The notes beneath the pieces are model-generated. The model saw only the letters and a list, made by a program, of their open reading frames with translations, did not search any database and was not told where the DNA came from. The position numbers and the translations under genes were made by a program. This document shows positions 19,667-28,801 of a stretch of 64,000 nucleotides of DNA, one piece after another. The DNA is taken from the NCBI RefSeq assembly GCF_022024055.1, contig NZ_CP091788.1, positions 806,001-870,000 on the forward strand, in the 5' to 3' direction. Each line of letters begins with the position of its first letter. Within the stretch, counting starts at the first letter, position 1. Origin of the DNA: Prevotella sp. E2-28 (GTDB lineage Bacteria; Bacteroidota; Bacteroidia; Bacteroidales; Bacteroidaceae).

Positions 19667-22600
19667 TGACAACGATGAAAAGTACGATATATAACTACTT
19701 ACAGCGTCAGAGTCTCAGACTCTCACTCTGTGCCATTGCTTTGACAGCATGCTCGGTTGCTTTCGCTCAGGATGATGCTGAGGACGATGAGGAATTTACG
19801 GGCTTGAAAGCTCCAAAGCGCACTCTGATTGTCGATAACACCCCCACAATTAGTGTACAGGGTATCGTTGTCGATGAAGCAACAAAGTTGCCGTTGGCAG
19901 GTGTACGTATTCAGGCTCTTAACGACAAGCGTTATGTCGCTATGACGGATGATGATGGTAAGTTTACTATCAAGGTGCCAACCTTTACCACCTCGCTCTT
20001 CGTTCAGACTCCTACCTATATCTCGCAGCAGGTAAGTATTATTGCTGGTGACGAGAAGCAGAATGTGAGTATCAAGATGCTCAGTGATGCCTTCGCTGAG
20101 ATGTATGTAGATGGTACTACAATCACTGCTAAGAATAGTTTCGTTTCTAACGGCAATGGCCTGTCTATTGACGAGGAAATGACAGAAAAACTGGGTGGCG
20201 ACATCCGCATGAACATGCATTCTGGAAACTTGGAACAGGGTGCCGCTATGTTTATTCGTGGTATCAGTTCTATTAATGCTAATGCCCAGCCTCTTGTGAT
20301 TCTTGATGGCGTGGAACTCGACATGCAGCAGAACCGCGAGTCGCTGCACTTGGGTGATGTGTTCAATATGCTCTCTACAATTTCTCCTGAGGATATTGAC
20401 AAGGTCACGGTATTGAAGAATGCTACAGCTCTTTATGGTGCACGTGGTGCTAATGGTGTCATTATCATTGAAACCAAGCGTGGTCATTCTATGGCTACAC
20501 GCATCGATGCCAAACTGGGATTGGGTTGGACCTTTGTTCCCAGCTATCCCACAATGATGAATGCAGCCCAGTATCGTAACTATGCTGTTGAGCAGTTGGG
20601 TACTATTGCTGAGGTTCAGGATCGTATAGGTTCTTCTACCAATCCTTTGCAGTTTAATTTCCTCAATGATGCTAAGGATGGTTACTATTACAATACCTAT
20701 CATAATGATACTGACTGGAGCGACTATGTGTATCGCACAGCACTGACTCACAACTATAGTATTAATGTACAGGGTGGTGATGATGTAGGTATGTACAACC
20801 TCTCCGTGGCATATATTCAGACGATGAAGAATGTGAAGTCAACCAGCTTCGACCGTATCAATGTGCGTTTCAATACTGACATCCATCTGCTTTGGAACCT
20901 CACTACGAAGTTTGATATGTCGTTCTCACGTTCTAATACAAACCTCTTTGACGAGGGTATTCCCGCTGATCTTAATGCAGGTGTCATCACTTCACCGGCA
21001 TTCCTGTCGCTGATAAAGAGCCCATTGCTCAATCCTTATCAGTATAACAAGAATATCAATGCATTCACCTCTCTGCTTTCTGATGCCGATGACCTCTATA
21101 GCACATTGGAAAACGGCAACTACTCGCAGGCTAACCCATTGGCTCTGATGATTAATGGTACTGGTGAGCGTAAAAATCGTAATGAGAATACTTTCTTCAA
21201 TGTGGCTATCGCTCCTACCTATGAGATCAACAAGGATTGGAAACTGACTTCTCACTTCAGTTACTATCTCAATCGTAACTCACAGGCTTACTATCGTCCC
21301 AATATCGGTCTGCCTTCTTTTGCTATCGAGAATCTCGGAACAGTATATTCTAAGGCTGCTTCAATCTTCTCAAAGGAGATTAACGTGTTGAGCAATACTC
21401 ATCTGGATTGGAACAAGAAGATTGGTGCTCATACCATTGATGCCATGGGTGGTTTCCGTTATACCTATTTCTCTTACGACAATAGTGATCTGGCTACTCA
21501 GTATTCTACGAAACTTGAGGATGATAAGAACCCGAAACTTGCAACGGGTAATGATGTGTATTCAACCGTGAAGGGTGCTGATGATGTGTGGAAAAACATG
21601 CAGTGGTATGCTTCTGGTGATTACAACTACATGAACAAATACTTCGCTACAGTATCATTGTTGGCAGAGGCCAATAGTCGTTTCGGTTCAAATGCCAGCG
21701 GCGGCTTTAAGATGGGTGGCGTGAAGTGGGCTGTATTCCCCAGCGTGCAGTTAGGTTGGGTGCTCACCAATGAGAACTGGTTCCCCAAGACTTCTGGTAT
21801 TAACTACCTGCGCTTGAATGCCGGTTTCGATATGAGTGGTAATGATGACATCAGCAACTATGCTGCACGTACATCGTTCAACACCGTACGTTATAACTAT
21901 ACTGAGATTGGTATGCAGCTCACCAATGTGGGTAATGAGGAAATTAAGTGGGAGACCACGTCAAAGTTCAACATTGGTTTGCAGGCCAACTTCCTTAATA
22001 ACCGTTTGGGCTTTAATGCCAACTATTTCATCCACAATACAAAGGATCTGTTGGCACTCAAGAGTTTCGAGAACCCCATCGGTGGTATCAACAACTATTG
22101 GACTAACGATGGCGAATTGCGTAACAGCGGTTTCGAGGTTGGTATCAATGGTAAACCCATCTCTTTGAAGGACTGGCACTTGGAAGTAGGTGCTACTGTT
22201 GGTCATTATCAGAATGAGGTTAAGTCATTGGCTAATGGTAACTACACCTCTTCTATATACGGAAAGGACAATATCCTCACTGCAGTGGGCAACCCTGTTG
22301 GTGTGTTCTATGGCTATAAGACCAGTGGCGTATTCTCTACTACAGCTGAAGCTCAGGCAGCAGGTCTTTACATGGTTGACGAGACTGGTGCTAAGCAGTA
22401 TTTCCAGGCAGGCGACGTCATCTTCCAGGATGTTAACAACGATGGTGAGATTAGTGAAGCTGACAAGGTTGTTATCGGTGATCCTAATCCCGATATCTAT
22501 GGAAATATCTTCCTGAACCTCAACTGGAAGCGCTTCACCCTCGGTATGACTTTCAATTATAGTCTGGGCAATGATGTTTATAACTATCAGCGCTCTATCC

Positions 22601-22986
22601 TCAACAGCGGATCTACACTTTATAACCAGCAGGTGGCAGAAATTGGTCACTGGCGCTACGAGGGACAGGTTACCGATCTGCCACGTCTGTGCTATGGTGA
22701 TCCTATGGGTAACAACCGTTTCTCAGACCGTTGGATTGAGGATGGCTCTTATTTGCGTATGAAGAATGTGATGCTCTCTTATCAGGTTCCCATTCCTGAG
22801 TCATGGCAGTCATGGTTGCAGGGTATTTCTGTTTGGGCAGAGGGACGCAATCTCTTCACCCTTACGAAATACACAGGTAGCGATCCAGAGTTTGCTGCAG
22901 GCAATAACCAACTCTATCAGGGCATCGACTGTGGTAATATTGCTCAGGGACGCGTCTTCTCAATGGGTGTGAAGATTAACCTCTAA
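19666..22986 (+). CDS. Second SusC/RagA-type TonB-linked outer membrane transporter
   Basis: 1106 residues. The ATG at 19666 overlaps the preceding stop; a second ATG three codons on (MKSTIYNY) is also possible. The signal peptide ends near ACSVAFAQ. A CarboxypepD-reg-like domain (about residues 60-140: 'SVQGIVVDEATKLPLAGVRI'), a plug domain ('GAAMFIRGISSINANAQPLV') and the SusC motif 'VTVLKNATALYGARGANGVI' near residue 250 precede the barrel. 'DVNNDGEISEADKVVIGDPN' near residue 925 is the usual acidic loop of these proteins. It should pair with the SusD encoded at 23027. Two different SusCD pairs in one locus suggest two related substrates or a two-step uptake. Confidence 0.95.
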   Translation: MTTMKSTIYNYLQRQSLRLSLCAIALTACSVAFAQDDAEDDEEFTGLKAPKRTLIVDNTPTISVQGIVVDEATKLPLAGVRIQALNDKRYVAMTDDDGKFTIKVPTFTTSLFVQTPTYISQQVSIIAGDEKQNVSIKMLSDAFAEMYVDGTTITAKNSFVSNGNGLSIDEEMTEKLGGDIRMNMHSGNLEQGAAMFIRGISSINANAQPLVILDGVELDMQQNRESLHLGDVFNMLSTISPEDIDKVTVLKNATALYGARGANGVIIIETKRGHSMATRIDAKLGLGWTFVPSYPTMMNAAQYRNYAVEQLGTIAEVQDRIGSSTNPLQFNFLNDAKDGYYYNTYHNDTDWSDYVYRTALTHNYSINVQGGDDVGMYNLSVAYIQTMKNVKSTSFDRINVRFNTDIHLLWNLTTKFDMSFSRSNTNLFDEGIPADLNAGVITSPAFLSLIKSPLLNPYQYNKNINAFTSLLSDADDLYSTLENGNYSQANPLALMINGTGERKNRNENTFFNVAIAPTYEINKDWKLTSHFSYYLNRNSQAYYRPNIGLPSFAIENLGTVYSKAASIFSKEINVLSNTHLDWNKKIGAHTIDAMGGFRYTYFSYDNSDLATQYSTKLEDDKNPKLATGNDVYSTVKGADDVWKNMQWYASGDYNYMNKYFATVSLLAEANSRFGSNASGGFKMGGVKWAVFPSVQLGWVLTNENWFPKTSGINYLRLNAGFDMSGNDDISNYAARTSFNTVRYNYTEIGMQLTNVGNEEIKWETTSKFNIGLQANFLNNRLGFNANYFIHNTKDLLALKSFENPIGGINNYWTNDGELRNSGFEVGINGKPISLKDWHLEVGATVGHYQNEVKSLANGNYTSSIYGKDNILTAVGNPVGVFYGYKTSGVFSTTAEAQAAGLYMVDETGAKQYFQAGDVIFQDVNNDGEISEADKVVIGDPNPDIYGNIFLNLNWKRFTLGMTFNYSLGNDVYNYQRSILNSGSTLYNQQVAEIGHWRYEGQVTDLPRLCYGDPMGNNRFSDRWIEDGSYLRMKNVMLSYQVPIPESWQSWLQGISVWAEGRNLFTLTKYTGSDPEFAAGNNQLYQGIDCGNIAQGRVFSMGVKINL

Positions 22987-22991
22987 TAAAA

Positions 22992-23024
22992 GGTATAAAA
23001 ATAAAAAGGTAAAAAAGTAAAAAA
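22992..23024 (+). repeat. 8-nt leader repeat (GGTAAAAA)n before second susD
   Basis: Four units of the 8-nt pattern (GGTATAAA, AATAAAAA, GGTAAAAA, AGTAAAAA) fill the gap between susC and susD. The following signal peptide is not of the LPFYLF type, so here the leader repeat occurs without its inverted partner. Confidence 0.7.
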
Positions 23025-23026
23025 TT

Positions 23027-25030
23027 ATGATTACCAAAGCAAAATATATAATCTGTGGATTCTGTGTAATCTGTGGTTTGATGTCCTGCGAAGATATGCT
23101 TGAGTCTGACAGCTCGCGCCAGTTGTTCGACCCAGAGCTTAATCAGAAGACAGACTCCGTGTTCTATGCCTATGGCATCATGCAGGCTATGCAGGAACTG
23201 GCCGACCAGTATTATTATCAGAATGAGATGCGTGGTGACTTGGTGAGCCCTACTTCTAAGGCTACTACCCATCTGCGCAACTTGGCATCGTTTACGGCTG
23301 ATGCCACGAATAAGTACGACAGTGTGTACCTTTATTATAAGGTAATCAACAACTGTAACTATTACTTGGCTCATCGTGACACCACGCTGGCCACGGGTGC
23401 CCGTAATGTGGTGTGCAACGAGTATGCTGCTGTGGCTTCTTTCCGTGCATGGACTTACCTTCAGCTCTCACGCCAGTATGGCCAGGTGCCTTATATCACA
23501 GAGCCCGTTACCACTATCGGTCAAATAAATTCCAATACCTCAATGACCGACTACCAGACGATTCTTACTGGCGAGGCACAGATGCTTGAGGCTCTTAAGG
23601 CACGTTACACTGATGAGCAGCTCTCTGTTCCTACTTTCAACCAGTCGTCACGCTCTATTGGTATGCTCAACTGGGGTAGTGAGGAGAAGTTTATTAACCC
23701 TGCCAAATGTTTCATTCCCCTGAATGTTGTCCTGGGTGATATTTATCTGGAGTTAGGCGAATACGAGAAGGCTGCCACCTGTTATTATCAGTATCTGCGC
23801 TATGAGGGACAGCTAGCCCTTAAAAACATCTCTGTATTCTATGTTGATCCTATGAATACTTACTATAGTGAATACAGTCCTATCTTCAAGAATTTCACGG
23901 AGTGGCCTGCAGATTATAACGAATCAAAGAACAATTCTTTGTATAATGGTGTGCCTGTCTGGGAAAATTCTTTCAGTCATCAGGCTACAACTGGCGATAT
24001 TATCTCTTATATCCCCATGGCAGTGAACTATACGATGGGTAAGACTACCGATATTCCTGCATCATATGGTTATAATTACTATGGCACAGAGCGTCAGAGC
24101 GCTGTTAAGACCAACGCGAATGACATCTTTAATTGCCCCAAGACTGAGGATATACAGATTGTTCCCTCTCAGGCTTACTGCGATTCAGCTCGTCGCGCTC
24201 AGTATTATTACTATACAGAGCAGGTGAAGGTGGCACCTTTCAACTGGATTGTCAAGAATGAGGCGTTGGGTGATGCACGTGCCTCTATCGTTAGTCAGGG
24301 TGTTGGTGCCGATTCCACTTTTGTATATACTCTCAAACCTTCTACGGCTTATATCTACCTCTATCGTAATACTACCGTATGGCTCCACCTCGCAGAGGCT
24401 ATCAACCGCATGGGCTATCCTGATGCTGCTTTCGCTATCTTGAAGAATGGTTATCATTCTGAGTTGCCTAACTACCGTTACCTTGAGGTTTATCTGAAGG
24501 ATCAGGAGGGTAATGATTCTATTGACGACAGCGGTAATAAGGTGCTCGATATGGCTCAGTCACATCTTGATGATAAGTACTATCTCACGCCCGAGTCTTA
24601 CGAATTGCTTACCACCAAGTTGCCTTTCTTGGCTCAGGAGAATTCTGACATCTTCAAGAACGGTGCTACGAAAGCATATGTTGGTATTCACTATCATGGT
24701 GCAGGAGCTGTTGAGGACCTCTATTCTACTTATCGCTACAGCATGGTTCTTGGTGCTAAGCTTGCTGATATAAACAGCAAGTTCAGCCTTGGCCTGACAA
24801 CTTATACCAAAGATGACTACATCAATGCGATGGAAGATCTTCTTTGCGATGAGTATGCGATGGAGTTTGCTTTCGAGGGAACTCGTTTCTCTGACCTCCG
24901 TCGTCTGGCTCTTCACAAGAATCAGGCGGGTACGTATGGAGGTAACTTTGGTGACAAATGGCTCAGCCATATGTTGCAGAATAATGCGCCTGGCATTACT
25001 ACCAAGAACTGTTATCTGCCGTACAAATGA
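23027..25030 (+). CDS. Second SusD/RagB-type surface glycan-binding lipoprotein
   Basis: 667 residues, a little longer than usual for SusD. The lipoprotein signal is MITKAKYIICGFCVICGLMSC (cleavage before the Cys of LMSC); its core ICG-FCV-ICG is encoded by a 9-nt tandem repeat (23051-23077). Family features are 'NVVCNEYAAVASFRAWTYLQ', 'QLSRQYGQVPYITEPV', 'VLGDIYLELGEYEKAATCYY' (TPR-like) and the C-terminal 'LLCDEYAMEFAFEGTRFSDL'. It is the probable partner of the SusC encoded upstream (40 bp gap) and ends the block. Confidence 0.93.
   Translation: MITKAKYIICGFCVICGLMSCEDMLESDSSRQLFDPELNQKTDSVFYAYGIMQAMQELADQYYYQNEMRGDLVSPTSKATTHLRNLASFTADATNKYDSVYLYYKVINNCNYYLAHRDTTLATGARNVVCNEYAAVASFRAWTYLQLSRQYGQVPYITEPVTTIGQINSNTSMTDYQTILTGEAQMLEALKARYTDEQLSVPTFNQSSRSIGMLNWGSEEKFINPAKCFIPLNVVLGDIYLELGEYEKAATCYYQYLRYEGQLALKNISVFYVDPMNTYYSEYSPIFKNFTEWPADYNESKNNSLYNGVPVWENSFSHQATTGDIISYIPMAVNYTMGKTTDIPASYGYNYYGTERQSAVKTNANDIFNCPKTEDIQIVPSQAYCDSARRAQYYYYTEQVKVAPFNWIVKNEALGDARASIVSQGVGADSTFVYTLKPSTAYIYLYRNTTVWLHLAEAINRMGYPDAAFAILKNGYHSELPNYRYLEVYLKDQEGNDSIDDSGNKVLDMAQSHLDDKYYLTPESYELLTTKLPFLAQENSDIFKNGATKAYVGIHYHGAGAVEDLYSTYRYSMVLGAKLADINSKFSLGLTTYTKDDYINAMEDLLCDEYAMEFAFEGTRFSDLRRLALHKNQAGTYGGNFGDKWLSHMLQNNAPGITTKNCYLPYK
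23051..23077 (+). repeat. 9-nt repeat encoding the signal-peptide core
   Basis: Three 9-nt units (ATCTGTGGA, TTCTGTGTA, ATCTGTGGT) encode ICG, FCV, ICG. The period keeps frame, so copy changes would alter only the hydrophobic length. Confidence 0.75.
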
Positions 25031-25037
25031 TTCCTGA

Positions 25038-25145
25038 ATAAAGAAACTCATCATATGCGCTCTTACCGTTTTGACTGTGTCTGCGGCAAGGGCGCAATTC
25101 GTTTGATTCGATGGCAGTAAAACGTGTTACGTGGATAAACGCTAA
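25038..25145 (+). pseudogene. Possible remnant of a secreted-protein gene (signal peptide only)
   Basis: In the 130-bp gap after susD, the frame starting at 25038 (ATA where ATG would be expected) reads KKLIICALTVLTVSAARAQF, a well-formed signal peptide with a cleavage site. It then meets TGA at 25104-25106, continues as FDGSKTCYVDKR and stops at 25143-25145. This looks like the front end of an exported protein left behind after deletion of the body. A chance match cannot be excluded in so short a stretch. Confidence 0.4.
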
Positions 25146-25160
25146 TAAAATTTGATTGCT

Positions 25161-26534
25161 ATGAAATTCAAAGAAGAAATTAACGAAAGCTATACGATGG
25201 CTGAGGCCATTGCAGAAGCACAACGCTGTTTGCAATGTAAGGTGCCACAATGTAAAAAGGGATGTCCTATTAGTAATGATATCCCCGACTGGATTCATGA
25301 ACTAAAGAAAGGCAACATGGGCAATGCCATTAGCATTATCCGTGCAAAGAGTAATCTGCCTGCAGTATGTGGTCGTGTCTGCGCGCATGAGAAGCAGTGT
25401 GAAGGAAACTGCGTCTTGGGTAAGAAGGGAGAGCCTGTTAATATTGGAAAACTGGAGCGTTTCGTGGCTGACTTTGACTCAGAGTTAGGTCTGACACATG
25501 AAGATATGGTAGAGAAAACACGTGGAAAGGTGGCTGTCATTGGTGCGGGTCCGTCGGGCATTACAGTAGCAGGTGATCTTTCGCGTATGGGCTTTGCAGT
25601 GGAAGTATTTGAAATGGAGGCTCAGTGTGGTGGCGTGCTCCGCTATGGCATTCCCGAATATCGACTTCCAAAAGAGGTCGTAGCTCGCGAGATACGTTAC
25701 ATCGAGAAAATGGGTGTCGTTATTCATCGTAACACACATGTTGGTGTGGAAATTACGGTGGACAGCCTTTTTGAACAGGGTTTTGATGCTATCTATATCG
25801 GTACAGGTCTCAGTAAACCCAAGTCACTCGAGATTCCCATTTGGCAGAATGGACGCTGTATTTTTAAGGGCGAAGGTGCAACAAGGAATTTTAATTTGAA
25901 GCGTATCCGTTTGGCCACTCATTTCCTGCGCCGTGTAGAACTTATTAACGAGGGATTCATGAAACGCGAGGAGTTACCTGTTGACGAAGGAGCCCGTGTA
26001 TGGGTTATTGGTTGTGGTAATACGGCTATGGATACTTCACGTACAGCTCTTCGTATTGGTGCCTCTCAGGTTAATGTTATCTATCATAAGGGTATGGAAA
26101 ATATGTCAGCTCTGCGTGCAGAGTATGAAGATGCAGTTAAGGAAGGCGTGCGTTTCAATTGGTGGAGTGCTATCACTGAGATTCATGTTGATGACGATAT
26201 GGAAATCACGGAGATTGTGCTCGAGACCAAGGAACCTGGAAAAGAGCCTGTAAAGCAGACATTACCAGCTGACAATATAATCATGGCTATCGGAGCAACT
26301 CCTGCAACAAAGATTGTGCGTACAACATCGGGCTTGGACAATGATGATCAAAACTTCCTGATTACGCGTGATATTCCTTATGGCATGACAACGCGTAAAG
26401 GTGTCTTTGCCGGTGGCGATGTTGTTGGTCGTCAGGCTACTGTTGTTCATGCGATGCAGGATGCCAAGAAGGTCACAATGGGTATCGCACAGTACGTGGA
26501 TGCCGTTCGACTGATGAAAGCGATAAATATGTAA
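25161..26534 (+). CDS. gltD: Glutamate synthase small-subunit type NAD(P)H oxidoreductase
   Basis: The ATG at 25161 (MKFKEEINESYTMAEA) is preferred over the TTG three codons upstream. Two cysteine clusters near the N-terminus (CLQCKVPQCKKGCP and CGRVCAHEKQCEGNC) should bind two [4Fe-4S] clusters. An FAD-binding GAGPSG follows near residue 130 and an NAD(P)H-binding GCGNTAMD near 285. 'KGVFAGGDVVGRQATVVHAM' near 420 is the conserved C-terminal FAD motif. The family passes electrons from NADPH to the glutamate synthase large subunit or works alone; no large subunit is in this window. The stretch near residues 215-260 ('LEIPIWQNGRCIFKGEGATR') seems longer than in the usual GltD. It may form an operon with the next gene (30 bp gap). 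Confidence 0.9.
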   Translation: MKFKEEINESYTMAEAIAEAQRCLQCKVPQCKKGCPISNDIPDWIHELKKGNMGNAISIIRAKSNLPAVCGRVCAHEKQCEGNCVLGKKGEPVNIGKLERFVADFDSELGLTHEDMVEKTRGKVAVIGAGPSGITVAGDLSRMGFAVEVFEMEAQCGGVLRYGIPEYRLPKEVVAREIRYIEKMGVVIHRNTHVGVEITVDSLFEQGFDAIYIGTGLSKPKSLEIPIWQNGRCIFKGEGATRNFNLKRIRLATHFLRRVELINEGFMKREELPVDEGARVWVIGCGNTAMDTSRTALRIGASQVNVIYHKGMENMSALRAEYEDAVKEGVRFNWWSAITEIHVDDDMEITEIVLETKEPGKEPVKQTLPADNIIMAIGATPATKIVRTTSGLDNDDQNFLITRDIPYGMTTRKGVFAGGDVVGRQATVVHAMQDAKKVTMGIAQYVDAVRLMKAINM

Positions 26535-26564
26535 GATAGATAGTAATTAAATATAAAATATACA

Positions 26565-27596
26565 ATGAAGAAAATATTCACGACAGTGTTGTTTGCCCTC
26601 ATCGCAGTGATGAGTCAGGCACAGACAAAGGTCAACATTCATGGCGTAGCAGCAGCTGACGCTAAAATGATCTATTTTTGTGATGATATAGGCATGGGTA
26701 AACTGAAAGACAGCACAACCGTAAATAATGGTAAGTGGAGTTATGAAGCCGAACAGCCTATCGGAACCACTATGTTAACCATTATAGCCGACGTTCAACG
26801 TATAAAGTCGCCTCAGGATTTACTGAAGAATGTGGCTGCTGTGATGGTTGACAATACGCCTATGGAGGTGGATTTGATGAAAGGTAGCGTCAAGGGTTCT
26901 AAGGCATCTATGGCTATGAACGAGGCCGTAAGAGGACTATATACCAGTATGATCAATGACTCCAAAGAAGAGGCCTATAAGGTAATGTATAAGGCTGTGA
27001 TGGAGAACCTGGACTCAGAAATACCCGTACATTTTGTACCGATGATTGCTGATAATCTCTCGGTTGGTGACTTGCAAAAGATTTTTGATGCTCATCCAGA
27101 ATATAAGGATAATCCTTCCATGAGGCAGGCCAAGCAGCGTCTGAAAATGCTCTCAGGCAATTCACCGCGTTCTATTGGCAAGCGTTTTATTGACCTGACG
27201 ATGAATGATACAGAGGGTAAGAAGCATAAGCTGAGCGAGTGGTGCGGCAAGGGCCGTTACGTGCTGGTTGACTTCTGGGCTTCGTGGTGTGGACCTTGTC
27301 GTGCCGAGATGCCTAACGTAACGGCATGTTATGAGAAGTATCACGACAAGGGACTCGACATCGTGGCTATCTCATTTGACAATAAAAAGGAAGCCTGGCT
27401 GCAAGCTATCAAGACCATGAAGATGCCCTGGGTACACTTGAGCGACCTTGCTGGATGGCAAAGTATCGGCTCATCTACCTATGAGATTCATTCCATACCA
27501 AGTAACATACTCTTTGATGGTGATGGAAAGGTGGTTGATATCGATCTGCGTGGCGAACAACTTGATGCAAAACTTGCCGAGATATTCAAAAAATAA
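26565..27596 (+). CDS. TlpA/ResA-like thiol-disulfide protein with DUF4369-like N-terminus
   Basis: 343 residues with a cleavable signal peptide (ending VMSQAQ). Residues ~25-130 form a beta-rich domain ('VNIHGVAAADAKMIYFCDDI') of the kind usually called DUF4369. The C-terminal half is a thioredoxin fold with active site W241-C-G-P-C245, preceded by 'YVLVDFWAS' and followed by 'VAISFDNKKEAWLQAI' and the cis-Pro loop 'IHSIPSNILFD'. It should act in the periplasm as a reductase or oxidase of protein disulfides; its partner is unknown. Confidence 0.92.
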   Translation: MKKIFTTVLFALIAVMSQAQTKVNIHGVAAADAKMIYFCDDIGMGKLKDSTTVNNGKWSYEAEQPIGTTMLTIIADVQRIKSPQDLLKNVAAVMVDNTPMEVDLMKGSVKGSKASMAMNEAVRGLYTSMINDSKEEAYKVMYKAVMENLDSEIPVHFVPMIADNLSVGDLQKIFDAHPEYKDNPSMRQAKQRLKMLSGNSPRSIGKRFIDLTMNDTEGKKHKLSEWCGKGRYVLVDFWASWCGPCRAEMPNVTACYEKYHDKGLDIVAISFDNKKEAWLQAIKTMKMPWVHLSDLAGWQSIGSSTYEIHSIPSNILFDGDGKVVDIDLRGEQLDAKLAEIFKK

Positions 27597-27611
27597 TTGA
27601 AATCAGTGCAT

Positions 27612-27657
27612 ATTATCCCAGTAATTTGGTGCATTCTGCAACAATTAGTATTTTTGC
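27612..27657 (+). promoter_or_regulatory. Promoter of the Ntn-hydrolase gene with TATCCCA...ATTTGG motif
   Basis: TTTG (27625-27628), 20 bp, then a perfect -7 box TATTTTTGC (27649-27657). Overlapping the -33 box is TATCCCA-GTA-ATTTGGT (27614-27630), which recurs with the same spacing at the promoters of the genes at 29304 and 32698. Confidence 0.85.
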
Positions 27658-27688
27658 AACGTCAAACATAAAAACAAATAGACGGACG

Positions 27689-28759
27689 ATGAAAAAAGGA
27701 TTAAAGATTGCACTGTTGGGTGCGCTGGGAGTAGTGATAGTAGTGGTGATAGTCGCAGGCGTGTTAGTGTGGATGGAGTTCGGGGCGCTGATGAAAGGCG
27801 CTAATTCTTGCGTAAAGCTCGATGATGGACTCTACTACATGGAGTATCGTGGCGATGATGGCTTCGACGGATTGATGACGAAAGGTGGATTCGAATCTGC
27901 CGATCAGTTGGCAGGTTATGCCATTGAGTTCCTTTCTAAGGGGCACTACAAGATTGAAACGAAGACCCAAAAGAACGATTTCGGTTGTTCGGCCCTTACG
28001 GTTCACACACCTGATGGCGGCGTGATGATGGGACGCAATTTCGACTTTCCGTCGGCTATCGGCGTAATCATGCATTGCATTCCCGATAAAGGATACGAAA
28101 CAATAACCACCTTCAATGTGGAGTTCTATGGTTTCGGCAAGGACTTCAAGCCAGAGGGATTCAAGAATCAGTATATGGCATTAACGGGCTTGTTTGTTGC
28201 TCTCGATGGTATCAACGAGAAAGGGTTGGCTATTGCCGACCTGATGGCTGGCGATACCGTAGAGACTCACCAGCGCACTAGCAAACCCGACTTGACAACA
28301 ACTACTGCTATTTCCTATATGTTGAAGAATGCTGCTAATGTCAGTGAGGCGTTGGAACTGCTGCGCGGCATTGATATGCACTCAGACATCGGTTCGGCCC
28401 ACCATTACGCAATGGCTGATGCAACGGGTCGAAACGTGGTTGTGGAATATGTTGACAACGAAATGGTGGTGGTAGAAACGCCTGCTGTGGCCAATCACTA
28501 TCTTTGTGAGCAGAAACTGAATGTAGGACTCGAAGAAGGTGATGATCGTTATGATAGACTTTGCCAGCGGTTCGACCAAACGCACGGTGTGATGAGTGAG
28601 AAACAGTTGACCGAAGCCATCTCGGCCGTGTCGCAGCCTCAGCATGAGGGATTCCTCGGAACATCTTGGACTATGGTGATGAATCTCACGCACCCCTCAG
28701 TTACATATTACTCCCGTCGTCATTTCGACAAACCGTTCCATTTTGAACTTTATAGGTAA
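27689..28759 (+). CDS. Ntn-hydrolase of the choloylglycine hydrolase / linear amide hydrolase type
   Basis: The start is placed at 27689 (MKKGLKIALLG), because upstream codons of the frame overlap the promoter. One N-terminal transmembrane segment ('ALLGALGVVIVVVIVAGVLV') anchors the 356-residue protein, or is an uncleaved signal. The nucleophile is probably the Cys in 'NDFGCSALTVHTPDGGVMMG', followed by 'RNFDFPSA' as in family members. 'GINEKGLAIADLMAGD' and 'HHYAMADATGRNVVVEYVDN' are further conserved segments. The family cleaves linear amide bonds, such as bile-salt conjugates or N-acyl amino acids. The sequence does not tell which, so bile-salt hydrolysis should not be assumed. Confidence 0.85.
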   Translation: MKKGLKIALLGALGVVIVVVIVAGVLVWMEFGALMKGANSCVKLDDGLYYMEYRGDDGFDGLMTKGGFESADQLAGYAIEFLSKGHYKIETKTQKNDFGCSALTVHTPDGGVMMGRNFDFPSAIGVIMHCIPDKGYETITTFNVEFYGFGKDFKPEGFKNQYMALTGLFVALDGINEKGLAIADLMAGDTVETHQRTSKPDLTTTTAISYMLKNAANVSEALELLRGIDMHSDIGSAHHYAMADATGRNVVVEYVDNEMVVVETPAVANHYLCEQKLNVGLEEGDDRYDRLCQRFDQTHGVMSEKQLTEAISAVSQPQHEGFLGTSWTMVMNLTHPSVTYYSRRHFDKPFHFELYR

Positions 28760-28764
28760 CGAGA

Positions 28765-28801
28765 GCCATTTGAAAGCACGCTTTCAAATGGCCTTTTTTT
28801 T
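28765..28801 (+). terminator. Strong terminator after the Ntn-hydrolase gene
   Basis: A perfect 12-bp stem (GCCATTTGAAAG, 28765-28776; complement 28781-28792) with loop CACG is followed by eight T (28794-28801). The convergent tfoX-like gene ends inside the right arm. Confidence 0.93.

Noticed and set aside
19723..20751. 342-codon open frame opposite the second susC gene
   Set aside because: It is the antisense shadow of a clear SusC coding frame, with Ile/His/Thr-rich composition and no promoter or domain.
25800..25950. Double frameshift in the gltD-like gene
   Set aside because: The frame stays open, downstream motifs are intact, and the alternative frame over this stretch does not resemble the expected family sequence better.
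27689..28759. Bile salt hydrolase
   Set aside because: The Ntn-hydrolase family covers several amidases. I see no residues that settle the substrate, and the membrane anchor is unusual for that enzyme.
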